A stretch of DNA of 64,000 nt from Leadbetterella byssophila DSM 17132 (lineage in GTDB: Bacteria > Bacteroidota > Bacteroidia > Cytophagales > Spirosomataceae), in assembly GCF_000166395.1 (NCBI RefSeq), contig NC_014655.1:992001-1056000 (forward strand), read 5' to 3'. The position numbers and the translations under genes were made by a program. The notes beneath the pieces were generated by a model, which was given only the letters and a program-made list of their open reading frames with translations, had not been told where the DNA came from and ran no database searches. Positions 1-9,859 of this stretch are shown piece after piece; the first letter of the stretch is position 1; each line of letters opens with the position of its first letter.

Positions 1-956
1 GTCTGAGTGCATCTGCCCAAGTACATATTGAAGGAAAACTAATCTCTTCTCCTGCGAAGAAGGTTTATTTACAAGAATTTAAAGACAAGATCTTCTACAC
101 CATTGATTCAGCAGTAGTAAAAGAAGGCACTTTCAGCTTTCATAAAAACATAACTACTCCGGAAGTATATGGGTTAACACTAGATCAGGAAAAGTCGCCT
201 GTATTCCTCTATTTAGACGAACAGGACAAGAATATAAGCGTAGAACTTGATTCCAGCTCATATTATAAAAATACAAAATTTTCCGGATCATCAGCCCAGG
301 ACATCTTTGAAGAATACAAATCTGCAGGAAGAGATTTTGATATCAAAGCCTTTATAAATAAGTATCCGAAATCCGTAGTTTCAGCCTATGTTTTATATAG
401 AAACTTTGCCTACAGATTAGAAGCGGACCAAATCAGAGAGTACCTAGGGATTTTAAGTCCTGAACTTCAGAATTCTCCTTACGGTAAAAACCTTAAGGCC
501 TACCTTGAGACGCTAGAATTGGTAAAAATTGGGCAAAAGGCTCCGGATTTTACGCTAGCTGATACAGAAGGTAAGTCGGTTAGGTTATCAGACAAATTTG
601 GGAAATATCTTTTGGTGGATTTCTGGGCGGCCTGGTGTGGTCCTTGTAGGAAAGAAAATCCAAATGTAGTGGCCGCTTACCAAAAATACCATGAACTAGG
701 ATTTGACGTCTTCGGAGTTTCTCTTGATAGAACGAAAGAAGCTTGGATAAAAGCTATAGAGAAGGATCAATTGACATGGACACACGTTTCTGACTTACAA
801 TACTGGAAAAGCGCTCCTGCGGCCTTATATGGAGTCAGAGCCATACCGGCTAACTTCTTACTTGCTCCAGACGGTACCATTGTAGCAAAGAACCTGAAGG
901 GCAAAGACCTTCATGATACATTGGAACAATTACTTGGCTCAACTAAAGCCCCATAA
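1..956 (+). CDS. TlpA/ResA-like thiol-disulfide oxidoreductase, 5' partial
   Basis: The reading frame is open from the first bases of the window, so the gene starts upstream; the first visible residues (LSASAQ) look like the end of a signal peptide. About 170 residues of a DUF4369-like N-terminal region are followed by a thioredoxin fold with the redox motif WCGPC near base 636. Such envelope proteins reduce or oxidise disulfides in the periplasm of Bacteroidota. A start at the internal TTG (519) would give only the thioredoxin part and is unlikely, because the upstream frame is coding. A hairpin terminator follows the stop. The family is clear; the substrate is unknown. Confidence 0.85.
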   Translation, partial: LSASAQVHIEGKLISSPAKKVYLQEFKDKIFYTIDSAVVKEGTFSFHKNITTPEVYGLTLDQEKSPVFLYLDEQDKNISVELDSSSYYKNTKFSGSSAQDIFEEYKSAGRDFDIKAFINKYPKSVVSAYVLYRNFAYRLEADQIREYLGILSPELQNSPYGKNLKAYLETLELVKIGQKAPDFTLADTEGKSVRLSDKFGKYLLVDFWAAWCGPCRKENPNVVAAYQKYHELGFDVFGVSLDRTKEAWIKAIEKDQLTWTHVSDLQYWKSAPAALYGVRAIPANFLLAPDGTIVAKNLKGKDLHDTLEQLLGSTKAP

Positions 957-958
957 AA

Positions 959-980
959 AAAGCCTCCCTTAGGAGGCTTT
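959..980. terminator. Bidirectional intrinsic terminator
   Basis: A 9-bp stem (959-967 with 972-980) and a 4-base loop lie between two convergent genes, with A runs on the left side. The dapB stop codon sits in the loop. Confidence 0.8.
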
Positions 981-1694
981 CTCGTTTAGTAAATCTTCCA
1001 TTCCGAAGATTCCTGTCTTATCTCTTAACCATTCAGCAGCTAAAACAGCTCCAAATGCAAATCCCGTACGCGAATAAGCGGTATGTTTGATCTCTATCTC
1101 ATCCACTTCTGAGATATACTTGATAGCATGAGTTCCCGGAACTTTGCCCTCCCTGGATGACCAAATACCTATCTCAGAAGCTTTTGGAATCTCATTACTC
1201 ACCCAGGAGGTCTTTGCCGGATTATTTTCCATAATACCCTCTGCTAGAGTTATCGCCGTTCCAGAAGGTGCGTCAAGCTTCTCCGTATGGTGAATCTCAG
1301 AAGTAAAGATCTCATACTGTTGATGCGGAGCCATTATCCTGGCCAAAATCTTATTCAGTTGGAAGAAAAGATTCACACCAATACTATAATTTGAGGCATA
1401 AAAGAAAGCCGCTTGGCTTTCTGTAGCTAAACCCTCTATTTCAGTTCTCTTATCTAGCCAACCGGTGGTACCACATACCACTTTGAGGCCTTTTTGCATA
1501 CAAAACTTTAAATTATCATATGCAGAATGAGGAGAACTGAATTCTATTACTACATCTACGCTGTCAGGACTCAAATTCTCCCGCTCAGCAGCATTATTTA
1601 AATCTATTTTTGCCACAATTTCGTGACCCCTTTGAACGGCAATTGCTTCAATAGCTTTGCCCATCTTTCCATAACCTAATAGGGCTATTTTCAT
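969..1694 (-). CDS. dapB: 4-hydroxy-tetrahydrodipicolinate reductase
   Basis: Reduces hydroxy-tetrahydrodipicolinate with NAD(P)H in the lysine/diaminopimelate pathway, in the cytoplasm. The N-terminal Rossmann motif GYGKMGKAI is at residues 7-15. The substrate-binding segment HHTEKLDAPSGTA in the middle carries the catalytic His pair and Lys of the family. At 241 residues it has the normal length for Bacteroidota DapB. It is the last gene of the minus-strand unit parA-parB-DUF5683-dapB, starting 5 bases after the DUF5683 stop, and ends in a bidirectional terminator. Confidence 0.96.
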   Translation of the reverse strand: MKIALLGYGKMGKAIEAIAVQRGHEIVAKIDLNNAAERENLSPDSVDVVIEFSSPHSAYDNLKFCMQKGLKVVCGTTGWLDKRTEIEGLATESQAAFFYASNYSIGVNLFFQLNKILARIMAPHQQYEIFTSEIHHTEKLDAPSGTAITLAEGIMENNPAKTSWVSNEIPKASEIGIWSSREGKVPGTHAIKYISEVDEIEIKHTAYSRTGFAFGAVLAAEWLRDKTGIFGMEDLLNEKAS

Positions 1695-1699
1695 ATGTT

Positions 1700-2317
1700 C
1701 TACTTAAAGTTTAAACTTACACTAACTCCTGCGGCAAAACTATTGCCTGTAGGGATAAGCGCAGGTTTCCATTGTAAACTAATATCGTCTGAAATATCAA
1801 AATTCTTCAAATGTGCGCGAACATTCGCTTCTACAGCAAATAACGTCCAACCAAGGGCAAAACCAATGATGCTTAGGTCCTTGTATCTCTTAAACTGAGA
1901 TGCTGCTCTGGCATAGGTTTCTTTAGAAATGGCCACTCCGTTAGGGTGATCTATGGGTGGCATGGAAGGTTTACCTGATTCTTCCAGAATCTCTACATGA
2001 TTCAGATAGTAATTGTATCGTTTAGCATTAGAATGGATGGCATATAAACCGCCTGCAGCAGCTCCATACACAATAGGAAGTTTCCAGTAGTCCTTATTCA
2101 TGGCTTGTCCCCAACCGGGTAAAAGCATAGATCTCAGGAAAATAATACGGGGACGGTCTTTTTTGGTTAGGCTGTCTATACCAAAGATCTTCTTAGAGGT
2201 AGAAAAAAAATTAGTACTGGCTTTCTTAAAACGAGCACCTCTTTCTACTTCTGTAGAATCCGTCTGAGCAAAAGAACTCAGGCTGATAAAAAGACATCCT
2301 ATTAAGAGCTTCTTCAC
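1700..2317 (-). CDS. DUF5683 domain membrane/exported protein
   Basis: A 205-residue protein with a signal peptide (MKKLLIGCLFISLSSFAQ). The DUF5683 core begins with a LRSMLLPGWGQAMN segment near residue 65 and carries hydrophobic stretches near residues 83-95 and 150-165. The function of DUF5683 is not established. It commonly sits between parB and dapB in Bacteroidota, as here. Its start overlaps the parB stop by 4 bases, so the two are translationally coupled. Confidence 0.88.
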   Translation of the reverse strand: MKKLLIGCLFISLSSFAQTDSTEVERGARFKKASTNFFSTSKKIFGIDSLTKKDRPRIIFLRSMLLPGWGQAMNKDYWKLPIVYGAAAGGLYAIHSNAKRYNYYLNHVEILEESGKPSMPPIDHPNGVAISKETYARAASQFKRYKDLSIIGFALGWTLFAVEANVRAHLKNFDISDDISLQWKPALIPTGNSFAAGVSVSLNFK

Positions 2318-3180
2318 TTCAATTTCTCCATGATTTGTTCCAATTCTGCCCTAGACGCATATGGAATCTTGATCTCACCTTTCTGATGAGCGTCTGCTTG
2401 AACTATGACCTTTCTTCCAAATATCTCACCAAAATGATGCTGATACGTTTCTAAGAACTTTTTCGGTTCTGAAACCGTCTTCCCCTTTTTCGTGGTAGAA
2501 GACTTAATATTAACATTCTTAACTAATTCCTCTACTTTACGTACAGATAGGTCACGGGTAAGAATCTCTTGGTATAATTTCAGCATCAACTCCTGTGATT
2601 CTAAACCAAGCAAAGCACGCGCATGGCCCATACTCAGCTTACCTTCTGCTAAACCTTCCTGCACTTCATGAGGCAGAGCCAATAACCTTAGAAAGTTATT
2701 GATTGTACTCCTGTTCTTACCTACTCTGGTAGCTAGTTCTTCCTGTTTGAGCTCACATTCCTCTAATAAGCGCTTATAGGCCATAGCTATCTCCATAGGG
2801 TTTAAATTCTCCCTTTGGACGTTTTCTATCAGACCTAATTCCAACATCTGGGTATCTGTGGCTTCACGAATATAGGCCGGAATGGTCTTCAATCCTGCTA
2901 ACTGCGAAGCTTTCAATCTCCTTTCACCGGAGATCAATTGGTATTTATCTCCAATTTTACGAACCGCAATAGGCTGAATTACACCTTGCACCCGTATAGA
3001 AGCACAAAGCTCTTCTAATGCCTCTTGATCAAATTGAGTCCTAGGTTGGTAAGGGTTCGTCTCAATAGCATCTATAGGAATCTCAAACGAGTCATGTTCT
3101 TCCTGCACTACTTCTGCAGGAGTTTCTGACAAAAGGGAACTCAATCCCTTCCCTAACCCCATTTTTCTCTTAATGTTCAT
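2314..3180 (-). CDS. parB: Chromosome-partitioning protein ParB
   Basis: DNA-binding CTPase that loads at parS sites for chromosome segregation. It begins with the family signature MGLGKGLSSLL at residue 7, followed by the ParB N-terminal domain with a GERR box (LISGERRLKA) and a central helix-turn-helix (ELATRVGKNRSTINNFLRLL). The C-terminal dimerisation region closes the 288 residues, a normal length. The true start may be the internal Met before GLGKGL rather than the first Met. It overlaps the ParA gene by 11 bases. No convincing parS palindrome was seen in the window. Confidence 0.95.
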   Translation of the reverse strand: MNIKRKMGLGKGLSSLLSETPAEVVQEEHDSFEIPIDAIETNPYQPRTQFDQEALEELCASIRVQGVIQPIAVRKIGDKYQLISGERRLKASQLAGLKTIPAYIREATDTQMLELGLIENVQRENLNPMEIAMAYKRLLEECELKQEELATRVGKNRSTINNFLRLLALPHEVQEGLAEGKLSMGHARALLGLESQELMLKLYQEILTRDLSVRKVEELVKNVNIKSSTTKKGKTVSEPKKFLETYQHHFGEIFGRKVIVQADAHQKGEIKIPYASRAELEQIMEKLK

Positions 3181-3766
3181 GTTCTATCAGTTCGTTAGCC
3201 AAAGCTAAAAATTCCACAAAACCGCTATGCCATCCCTGCTTTCTTACATCTAAAACGTTAAACGCCTCTTTAGATAGGTAGAAATTTCTGGAAATTACGG
3301 ATTTGAATATAAAATCAGGGAAATACTCTTCCAAGTCTTTTCCCATTTGTGCTGCAAAATCATTATGTGCATCTGCCTGGGAAAGCAAAATCCCTTCAAT
3401 TAAAAGGTCTTCGTGCTCCTGTAGGGTTAAAAGTGTAGAATTAAAGTGTTGAAGTCCTCCTCTCCTAGCTTCCACCGGTATAATTACGCTATCCAGTTGA
3501 GACAAGATTTCATCAGAAATAGAATGATAGGGCAAATCTACAATCACATAATCTGCCTCAGCTCCTAAATGCTCCTGATGCCACCAGGAAATGCCTTCTA
3601 CTTCAACTACACCTTCGGAAACCCCAAGCTTTTCTGAAAGTCCACCGCCTAAATCTACTGACACCACTTTCCTATTCAAGACCCGTAAGGCAGCAGATAA
3701 ATACGCAGCAGTAGTGGTTTTTCCACTTCCCTTTTTAAAGCTTATGATTCCTAAAACCTTCCCCAT
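3170..3766 (-). CDS. parA: Divergent, short ParA-family ATPase
   Basis: First gene of the partition unit, overlapping parB. It has a P-loop near residue 12 reading KKGSGKTT instead of the usual KGGxGKTT. The usual DxDPQG box is replaced by VDLGGGLSEKLG. The Walker-B region YVIVDLPYHS and the following DSVIIPVEARRGG are recognisable. It has only 198 residues against about 255 for chromosomal ParA (Soj), so part of the usual C-terminal half is missing or reduced. The position before parB supports the partner role. The altered nucleotide-binding motifs raise the question whether the ATPase cycle is conventional. Confidence 0.85.
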   Translation of the reverse strand: MGKVLGIISFKKGSGKTTTAAYLSAALRVLNRKVVSVDLGGGLSEKLGVSEGVVEVEGISWWHQEHLGAEADYVIVDLPYHSISDEILSQLDSVIIPVEARRGGLQHFNSTLLTLQEHEDLLIEGILLSQADAHNDFAAQMGKDLEEYFPDFIFKSVISRNFYLSKEAFNVLDVRKQGWHSGFVEFLALANELIEHEH

Positions 3767-3820
3767 GTATATGCTTACAAAATTGCTTTAAAATCGGTCT
3801 ACAAGCAAGATTCCCTAAAA

Positions 3821-3850
3821 ATAAAAAAGAGGTTCTTTTCAGAACCTCTT
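3821..3850 (-). terminator. Intrinsic terminator of rpoD
   Basis: A perfect 10-bp stem (3827-3836 with 3841-3850) and 4-base loop; on the minus strand it is followed by a U run. It overlaps the rpoD stop codon. Confidence 0.85.
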
Positions 3851-4715
3851 ATCCTAAGTATGCTTTTAGGGCCTTACTTCGTGAGGTTTGCCTTAAGCGT
3901 CGGATGGCTTTCTCTTTGATCTGTCTAACACGCTCTCGCGTCAAATTAAACTTCTCTCCGATTTCCTCTAACGTCATGGCTTGCTCTCCGTTAAGACCGA
4001 AATAGAACATGATCACTTCTGCTTCTCTTTGAGTCAGGGTCGAAAGAGCTCTTAGCACTTCTCTTCTCAAAGAGTCATTCATTAGCTCCTGATCCGGACG
4101 AATCTCCGTATCATTCTCCAATACATCCAAAAGGCTGTTTTCTTCCCCTTGTACAAATGGAGCGTCAACGGACACGTGACGACCAGAGATTTTCATGGTA
4201 TCTACCACCTCATTTGCAGAAATCTCTAAGACCTCCGCCAACTCTTCCGGAGAAGGTTCACGCTCGAAGCGTTGCTCTAACTCAGAGAAAGTTTTGGAAA
4301 TCTTATTCAAAGAACCTACCCTGTTTAAAGGCAATCTCACAATACGAGATTGTTCAGCCAAGGCTTGAAGTATACTTTGACGAATCCACCACACCGCATA
4401 TGAAATGAATTTAAACCCTCTGGTTTCGTCAAAACGCTGAGCAGCTTTAATCAGTCCCAAGTTACCTTCATTAATCAAGTCTCCCAATGAAAGACCTTGA
4501 TTTTGATACTGTTTTGCCACAGATACCACAAAACGAAGGTTGGCCTTTGTAAGTCTCTCCAATGATAATTGGTCCCCATCTCTGATTTTTTGAGCTAAGA
4601 TTACCTCTTCATCCGGAGTCAACAGGTCCACCTTACCAATCTCTTGTAAATACTTATCCAAGGACTGACTTTCTCTGTTGGTAATCTGTTTACTGATCTT
4701 AAGTTGTCTCATCAA
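3849..4715 (-). CDS. rpoD: Primary RNA polymerase sigma factor (RpoD/SigA)
   Basis: Group 1 sigma-70 factor of the short Bacteroidota form (288 residues, no long region 1.1). Region 1.2 is near residues 18-50 and region 2 near 55-130, including [19 protein letters not shown] and the -10-recognition helix around YAVWWIRQ. Region 4 ends with the helix-turn-helix [20 protein letters not shown]. This enzyme form reads promoters of the TAnnTTTG type, which occur several times in this window. The start is ambiguous between two adjacent Met codons (4715 or 4712). The gene is monocistronic, with its own terminator. Confidence 0.97.
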   Translation of the reverse strand: MMRQLKISKQITNRESQSLDKYLQEIGKVDLLTPDEEVILAQKIRDGDQLSLERLTKANLRFVVSVAKQYQNQGLSLGDLINEGNLGLIKAAQRFDETRGFKFISYAVWWIRQSILQALAEQSRIVRLPLNRVGSLNKISKTFSELEQRFEREPSPEELAEVLEISANEVVDTMKISGRHVSVDAPFVQGEENSLLDVLENDTEIRPDQELMNDSLRREVLRALSTLTQREAEVIMFYFGLNGEQAMTLEEIGEKFNLTRERVRQIKEKAIRRLRQTSRSKALKAYLG

Positions 4716-4766
4716 TAATCAATAATATTGTAAAAAAATTTTAGACGCCTTTGTATTAACAAATTG

Positions 4767-6923
4767 TTAGGCATTATTGTTCTTTTCCTCTGCCGGTTTT
4801 TCTTCTTTTGGCGGTCTTGGAAGTAAAACCTTCCTTGATAAACGGAATTTGCCTGTTTTTTTGTCTACTTCGGTCAATTTAATTTGCAACTGATCTCCCT
4901 CTTTTAAGACGCCATCCATACTAGGAAGTCTCTCCCAAGAGATCTCAGATATATGCAATAAACCTTCTTTACCCGGTAAGAATTCCATGAAGGCGCCGAA
5001 AGGCTGTATAGATTTTACCGTAGCATCATAAATCTCACCTACTTCAGGCTGTTTTACAATGGCATCTATACGCTTTCTAGCTAGATCCATACTCTCACCA
5101 TTTGTAGCGAAAATAGAAACATAGCCTTTATTATCTTTCTCTTCAATATTAACCGTAGCTCCTGATTCTCTTTGAATCTCCTGAACTACTTTACCACCAG
5201 GTCCTATCACCGCACCGATTAACTCTCTGTCAATCACTATGGTCACCGCTCTAGGAGCATGTGGTTTAAGATCAGGTTTCGGCTTCTCAAGCACTTCTGT
5301 CATTTTACCAAGTATATGTAAACGACCTTCACGAGCCTGATTCAAAGCCTTTTCAATTATATCAAAGGATAAACCTCCGATCTTGATATCCATTTGACAA
5401 GCTACAATACCTTGAGCAGTACCTGTAACCTTAAAGTCCATATCACCCAAGTGATCCTCATCTCCAAGAATATCAGACAATACCGCCCATTTTCCTGTAG
5501 ATGGATCAGTGATCAATCCCATAGCAATACCTGAAACAGGAGCCTTAATAGGTACACCCGCATCCATCAATGACAAACATCCCGCACAAACGGTAGCCAT
5601 GGAAGAAGAACCGTTAGATTCTAAGATATCAGATACTACACGGATAGTATATGGATTCTCTTCCTCTGGTGGCATCACTCGTTCAAGAGACCTCTGCGCC
5701 AAGTTACCATGACCGATCTCCCTACGACCTACCCCTCTGTTCGGACGAACCTCTCCGGTGGAGAATCCAGGGAAGTTATAATGCAAATAGAATTTAGAAT
5801 AACCCTTCACCATAGGAAGGTCTACAATCTGCTCATCTAATTTCGTACCTAAAGTAGTAGTAGATAAAGATTGAGTTTCACCTCTGGTAAACAAAGCTGA
5901 ACCATGAGCAGAAGGTAGATAATCCACTTCTACCGTGATAGGACGGATCTCTGTTAATTTTCTACCGTCAAGACGTTTCCCTTCTTCCAATACCATCTTT
6001 CTGGAAGCATCATAAGTGATATCTCCAAAATAAACTTTGTAAAGAGGATTATCTTGCAATTCTTCAGGTTGAGCCGCAATAAAGTCTTCCAGAATCTTAG
6101 CAAAAGCCTCGCTTCTATAATGCTTATTCGGATTTCCTTCCAAACAAACCGCATATACTTTATCAAAGAGTTCAGAATACATCTTCTCTTTGATTTCAGC
6201 ATCATGCACCTCATGATTATATTCTCTCTTAGTAGTTGATCCTACTTTTGCTTCAAATTCTTTCTGAGCAGCAACTTGTAATTTAATAACTTCATGTGCC
6301 GCACGAAGAGCTTCTACCATTTCTATTTCAGAAACTTCGTTAGACTCTCCTTCCACCATGATAATGCTATCTGAGGTACCCGCAACGATCAAATCTAGAT
6401 CTGCATTCCCAATAGCTTGTACCGGAGGGTTAATCACATACTCTCCATTGATTTTCGCTACACGAACTTCAGAAATAGGACCATTGAAAGGAATATCAGA
6501 GGCCATAATGGCTGCAGATGCAGCTAAGGCAGCTAAAGCATCAGGTTGAATATTCTCGTCTGCTGAATGAAGCGTAACCATCACTTGAACTTCCGCATGG
6601 AAATCTTCAGGAAAGATTGGACGAAGGGCTCTGTCAATCAAACGAGAAATCAAGATCTCATTGTCAGATAATTTACCTTCTCTCCTTTGGAAGGAGCCCG
6701 GAATCTTACCATTGGAAGCAAATTTCTCTTGGTAATCCACAGAAAGAGGCAAAAAGTCAGTACCCTCTTTATGCGTTTTAGCAGCACAAACTGTGGCAAG
6801 CATCATTAGCTTTCCACTACGTAACACCACTGCTCCGTCTGCCTGTCTTGCTAATTTACCGGTTTCCAGGGTAATGGTGGAACCATCCGGCATCTGGATG
6901 GTCTGTTGAACAATATTAAACAT
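4767..6923 (-). CDS. pnp: Polyribonucleotide nucleotidyltransferase (PNPase)
   Basis: Phosphorolytic 3'-5' exoribonuclease of mRNA decay. Two RNase PH domains (about residues 1-220 and 300-540) flank an alpha-helical linker. A KH domain ([23 protein letters not shown], near 570) and an S1 domain ([32 protein letters not shown], near 630) follow. The 718 residues are full length. It lies downstream of rpsO on the same strand, the classic rpsO-pnp order, though a terminator hairpin separates them, so pnp would depend on read-through or its own promoter. Confidence 0.98.
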   Translation of the reverse strand: MFNIVQQTIQMPDGSTITLETGKLARQADGAVVLRSGKLMMLATVCAAKTHKEGTDFLPLSVDYQEKFASNGKIPGSFQRREGKLSDNEILISRLIDRALRPIFPEDFHAEVQVMVTLHSADENIQPDALAALAASAAIMASDIPFNGPISEVRVAKINGEYVINPPVQAIGNADLDLIVAGTSDSIIMVEGESNEVSEIEMVEALRAAHEVIKLQVAAQKEFEAKVGSTTKREYNHEVHDAEIKEKMYSELFDKVYAVCLEGNPNKHYRSEAFAKILEDFIAAQPEELQDNPLYKVYFGDITYDASRKMVLEEGKRLDGRKLTEIRPITVEVDYLPSAHGSALFTRGETQSLSTTTLGTKLDEQIVDLPMVKGYSKFYLHYNFPGFSTGEVRPNRGVGRREIGHGNLAQRSLERVMPPEEENPYTIRVVSDILESNGSSSMATVCAGCLSLMDAGVPIKAPVSGIAMGLITDPSTGKWAVLSDILGDEDHLGDMDFKVTGTAQGIVACQMDIKIGGLSFDIIEKALNQAREGRLHILGKMTEVLEKPKPDLKPHAPRAVTIVIDRELIGAVIGPGGKVVQEIQRESGATVNIEEKDNKGYVSIFATNGESMDLARKRIDAIVKQPEVGEIYDATVKSIQPFGAFMEFLPGKEGLLHISEISWERLPSMDGVLKEGDQLQIKLTEVDKKTGKFRLSRKVLLPRPPKEEKPAEEKNNNA

Positions 6924-7005
6924 TCTTTAAATTTTATGTGTTGTATTTTCCGCTTTTGATACAACGATTAATCCTTTATTCTTCCGCGGGGATAATTTTC
7001 CATCA

Positions 7006-7033
7006 AAAAGGGAACCCGAAGTTTCGGATTCCC
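7006..7033 (-). terminator. Intrinsic terminator of rpsO
   Basis: A stem of 11 positions with one mismatch (7010-7020 with 7023-7033); on the minus strand it is followed by TTTTT. It separates rpsO from pnp. Confidence 0.75.
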
Positions 7034-7042
7034 AATAAGGTA

Positions 7043-7318
7043 TTATTTACGAATACCAAGTTCAGCAATAATAGCTCTGTAACGACTGATATCTACTTTC
7101 ATAAGATAATCAAGAAGTTGACGACGCTTACCTACAAGTTTCAAAAGACCTGAACGAGTAGAATAATCATGCTTGTTAACTTTCAAATGCTCAGTTAAAT
7201 GAGCAATTCTGTAGGTAAATAATGCGATCTGAGATTCAGCAGAACCTGTATCAGTCGCTTTTTTCTGAAGACCCTTCGATGCGAAGATCTCCTGTTTCTT
7301 TTCCGGAGTTAAATACAT
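7043..7318 (-). CDS. rpsO: 30S ribosomal protein S15
   Basis: A primary 16S rRNA-binding protein of the small subunit, 91 residues, full length. Family residues include [23 protein letters not shown] and [13 protein letters not shown] TAnnTTTG promoter element lies 40 bases upstream and a terminator follows. In many bacteria S15 represses its own translation; no such element was tested here. Confidence 0.98.
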   Translation of the reverse strand: MYLTPEKKQEIFASKGLQKKATDTGSAESQIALFTYRIAHLTEHLKVNKHDYSTRSGLLKLVGKRRQLLDYLMKVDISRYRAIIAELGIRK

Positions 7319-7358
7319 TGATGTTAACCTAGATAATTGATTTAAAATAAAACAGCTG

Positions 7359-7366
7359 CAAATTTA
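7359..7366 (-). promoter_or_regulatory. -7 promoter element of rpsO
   Basis: On the minus strand the sequence is TAAATTTG, matching the Bacteroidota -7 consensus TAnnTTTG, 40 bases before the rpsO start. No clear -33 TTG was seen. Confidence 0.5.
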
Positions 7367-7422
7367 ATAAAATATTATTAGTAAACGACTATTCCAATAC
7401 AGAAATTCTTCATTACGAAGCA

Positions 7423-8784
7423 CTAAAAGTTCTTTGCCCTCCTCATTAATAATGCACCTATAGTGATCAACACGGAAAAAGGCATCCAAGCTCCTACTAC
7501 TGCCGAAATCAAGCCTTCTTTTGCATATTTATTTCCCATCTGCTGAAGCAGATAGTACAATATAAAAAAGGCTATGGATATCAACACCGGCATACCAAAT
7601 CCCCCTCTCTTGATAATTGATCCTAAAGATGCTCCTATCAAAAACATGGCCAAACATGAAAATCCTGTGGTAACCTTATTCCACCTTTCCAAATCCGCAG
7701 CCCAAACCGCCTTCTCCACTCCATTTAAGAAACTCATGTCAGAAACAATCTGGGATTTTTGACTCTCCAGTTTCGTCCTTGCAGAACTATTAAACTCCTG
7801 AACGGACGTGATCTTCTCCACTTTAGTCAGTAGAGAATCTACCCATGCCCCAGCCACAATTCCCTTCTTACTCAAGGTATCTCCTACCATCTCCGGAAAG
7901 GCGTACAAATCCAAACGTTTATAAGCTATAATCTGCTGTCCTGATTTATCCCTAATCTGCTTATTCAAAGAATCAATCTTTTCATTCAACTCAGGAATAC
8001 TCTTCATGTATTCATGATAGGTAAAATCTTCCTCTTTGGAACGCTTCAAACCAAAACTGGATAGAAGGAATACTATCTTGTTCTTCTGAAAGGAATACCG
8101 GGTCATTTGGGCCATATTGTTATAGCTACTTCCTTCACTGTAATTCACTCCGTTATACAGCTCAAAAACCAATTGACTTTCTTTATTGATGGTGTACATC
8201 CTACCGGAATCCGCAACCGTGATGTTCTTGTTCCCACTCCCAGTATTATGATCATACACGATCACATTTTTCAAAGACTGCCCATCCCCTACTTTCTTCT
8301 CTACCTTAATCCTATATCCAGGTATTTGATTGTAGAAAATCCCCTCCTGAATATTTAATGCAGGCTTAGTGGTTTTGATATCATAAAGAAGAGACCACCC
8401 TTTCAAATTAGCCCAAGGATTAACCGTATTATTATATCCTATGGAAAAAATAGCCACGAAAATTGAGAGAATCATCGTAGGCACTATGAGCCTAGTGATA
8501 GGTATACCCGCTGACTTCATAGCCGTCAATTCCGACTTTTCACCCAAATTCCCAAAACACATTAAGGTAGCTAACAGCGTAGCCAAAGGAAGTGACATGG
8601 GAATCGTCATCATGGTAAAATAGAAGAATAACTTCGCAAATACCATCATGTCTAAGTTCTTTCCGATGAATTCTGGAAAGTAGATCATCAGAAAGCGCAT
8701 CAAGAATATAAATACTACTATGGCAGTAGTAAGTACGAAGGGCCCAATATATGATTTGACAAATAGCTTGTCGATTTTCTTCAT
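7423..8784 (-). CDS. LptF/LptG family lipopolysaccharide export permease
   Basis: Inner-membrane permease of the YjgP/YjgQ family, which moves LPS from the inner membrane to the periplasmic bridge together with LptB. Three hydrophobic segments lie in the first 120 residues, a large periplasmic beta domain occupies about 125-350, and three membrane segments are near the C-terminus (around 375-450). At 453 residues it is longer than E. coli LptF (about 366), as is usual for Bacteroidota members. The upstream START-like gene is on the same strand, 60 bases away. LptF and LptG cannot be told apart from sequence alone here. Confidence 0.9.
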   Translation of the reverse strand: MKKIDKLFVKSYIGPFVLTTAIVVFIFLMRFLMIYFPEFIGKNLDMMVFAKLFFYFTMMTIPMSLPLATLLATLMCFGNLGEKSELTAMKSAGIPITRLIVPTMILSIFVAIFSIGYNNTVNPWANLKGWSLLYDIKTTKPALNIQEGIFYNQIPGYRIKVEKKVGDGQSLKNVIVYDHNTGSGNKNITVADSGRMYTINKESQLVFELYNGVNYSEGSSYNNMAQMTRYSFQKNKIVFLLSSFGLKRSKEEDFTYHEYMKSIPELNEKIDSLNKQIRDKSGQQIIAYKRLDLYAFPEMVGDTLSKKGIVAGAWVDSLLTKVEKITSVQEFNSSARTKLESQKSQIVSDMSFLNGVEKAVWAADLERWNKVTTGFSCLAMFLIGASLGSIIKRGGFGMPVLISIAFFILYYLLQQMGNKYAKEGLISAVVGAWMPFSVLITIGALLMRRAKNF

Positions 8785-8844
8785 TCTAATGCGAATTAAG
8801 CCAAAAGAGGCGCAAAATACCGCATCTTTTCTGCCATTTCAAAA

Positions 8845-9225
8845 TCAGCCTCCCACTATTTCTTTGAGATTATCAATTAATTCGGTCCACATGGACTCCA
8901 AATCATCTACATCATGATTATCTGATTGGTCCGTTACTTTTAAATAAGTAGAATTGTCCAATTCAGAGGTTACAAACTTAAATTCTAAATAATTTCCGGC
9001 GTCCTGACCCACGAAATCAAAGCGACTAGATTTATTCAAACGAGAAGACGTAAGATCTGCCACATGATCCCTATCATCCCAATAAAACACAAATTGGTTA
9101 TCGGAGTTCAAGGTGACCCTGTCGGCAAACCATTGCTGCAATCCTCCTGGGGTACTAATGTAATTGTACAATACCTTCGGTGAAGCTCGAAACGGAAATT
9201 CTTGAACGTATTTATATTTTGCCAT
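8845..9225 (-). CDS. START-like (AHSA1/SRPBCC fold) domain protein
   Basis: A 126-residue single-domain protein with the START/AHSA1 opening FPFRASPKVLYNYISTPGGLQQWFAD. The fold forms a hydrophobic cavity, but the ligand of this Bacteroidota-specific group is unknown. There is no signal peptide. It is followed by the LptF/G permease on the same strand. A run of A residues lies just before the start. Confidence 0.8.
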   Translation of the reverse strand: MAKYKYVQEFPFRASPKVLYNYISTPGGLQQWFADRVTLNSDNQFVFYWDDRDHVADLTSSRLNKSSRFDFVGQDAGNYLEFKFVTSELDNSTYLKVTDQSDNHDVDDLESMWTELIDNLKEIVGG

Positions 9226-9304
9226 AGGTACCTTTTTTTTACAATATCTTAATTAGTAGACACTTTATCAAATTTAAGAATTTTTTTTTTAGAACTTCTT
9301 CAAA

Positions 9305-9339
9305 TTTGTTGTTGTAATTCGGAAAGTTTTTTAATTTTG
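9305..9339 (+). promoter_or_regulatory. Promoter of tRNA-Met
   Basis: A -33 region with TTTGTTGTTG (9305-9314) and a -7 element TAATTTTG (9332-9339) match the Bacteroidota consensus with about 20 bases between them. The predicted transcript starts a few bases before the tRNA. Confidence 0.65.
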
Positions 9340-9353
9340 CACCTCCAAAGCAC

Positions 9354-9427
9354 GGCGGGGTAGCTCAGATGGTTAGAGCGTAGGATTCATAACCCTAAGG
9401 TCGGCAGTTCGATTCTGCTCCCCGCTA
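9354..9427 (+). tRNA. tRNA-Met (CAT anticodon, elongator type)
   Basis: A 74-base cloverleaf: acceptor GGCGGGG pairs with CCCCGCT (first pair G-U); the D arm is GCTC/GAGC, the anticodon loop is TTCATAA, and the T arm is GGCAG/CTGCT. No CCA is encoded. The lowest anticodon-stem pair is A-C (TAGGA against CCCTA), where A-T is normal. A promoter lies upstream and a terminator downstream. Confidence 0.93.
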
Positions 9428-9432
9428 CACCG

Positions 9433-9461
9433 AAAGCCTCAAGTCTTCTTGAGGCTTTTTT
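9433..9461 (+). terminator. Intrinsic terminator of tRNA-Met
   Basis: An 11-bp stem (9433-9443 with 9448-9458) with a 4-base loop followed by a T run. Confidence 0.85.
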
Positions 9462-9469
9462 ATTATTTA

Positions 9470-9859
9470 AGCCCAAAGTAAGTAACCTGAAATGATTATC
9501 CTAAGTCGCGCCCACTTATCACCATTTATTTAGTTGGTTAACCACACCTATTTCGGATTCTATTTCTCAAATTAAGTGTATTGAACAGTGCCCTTCTGGA
9601 CATGGCTAAATAGAAAGTACAGTACCAAGGTCCTTACAAATGACAATTCTAAACCTACTGCAACCGGGATTCAGGAATGACCGGCTAAATCCGGGGAAAT
9701 AAACCCTAATAGTTCTTTCTTTCAGCAAATCGAGATTCAATAGGTCTAAATGCAATTTATTTCCAATACAACACTTCCAAAAGCCCCACTACCCCACTCT
9801 TCTACGCACTTTTTAGTTTATTTCAATGTTTTAATATCAAAGCAAGCCCAATTAATGAA
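9470..9859. other. Gene-free stretch before the accessory region
   Basis: Nearly 400 bases with no credible reading frame, tRNA, repeat or strong hairpin that I can see. It marks the passage from core genes to the mosaic island. Confidence 0.4.
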
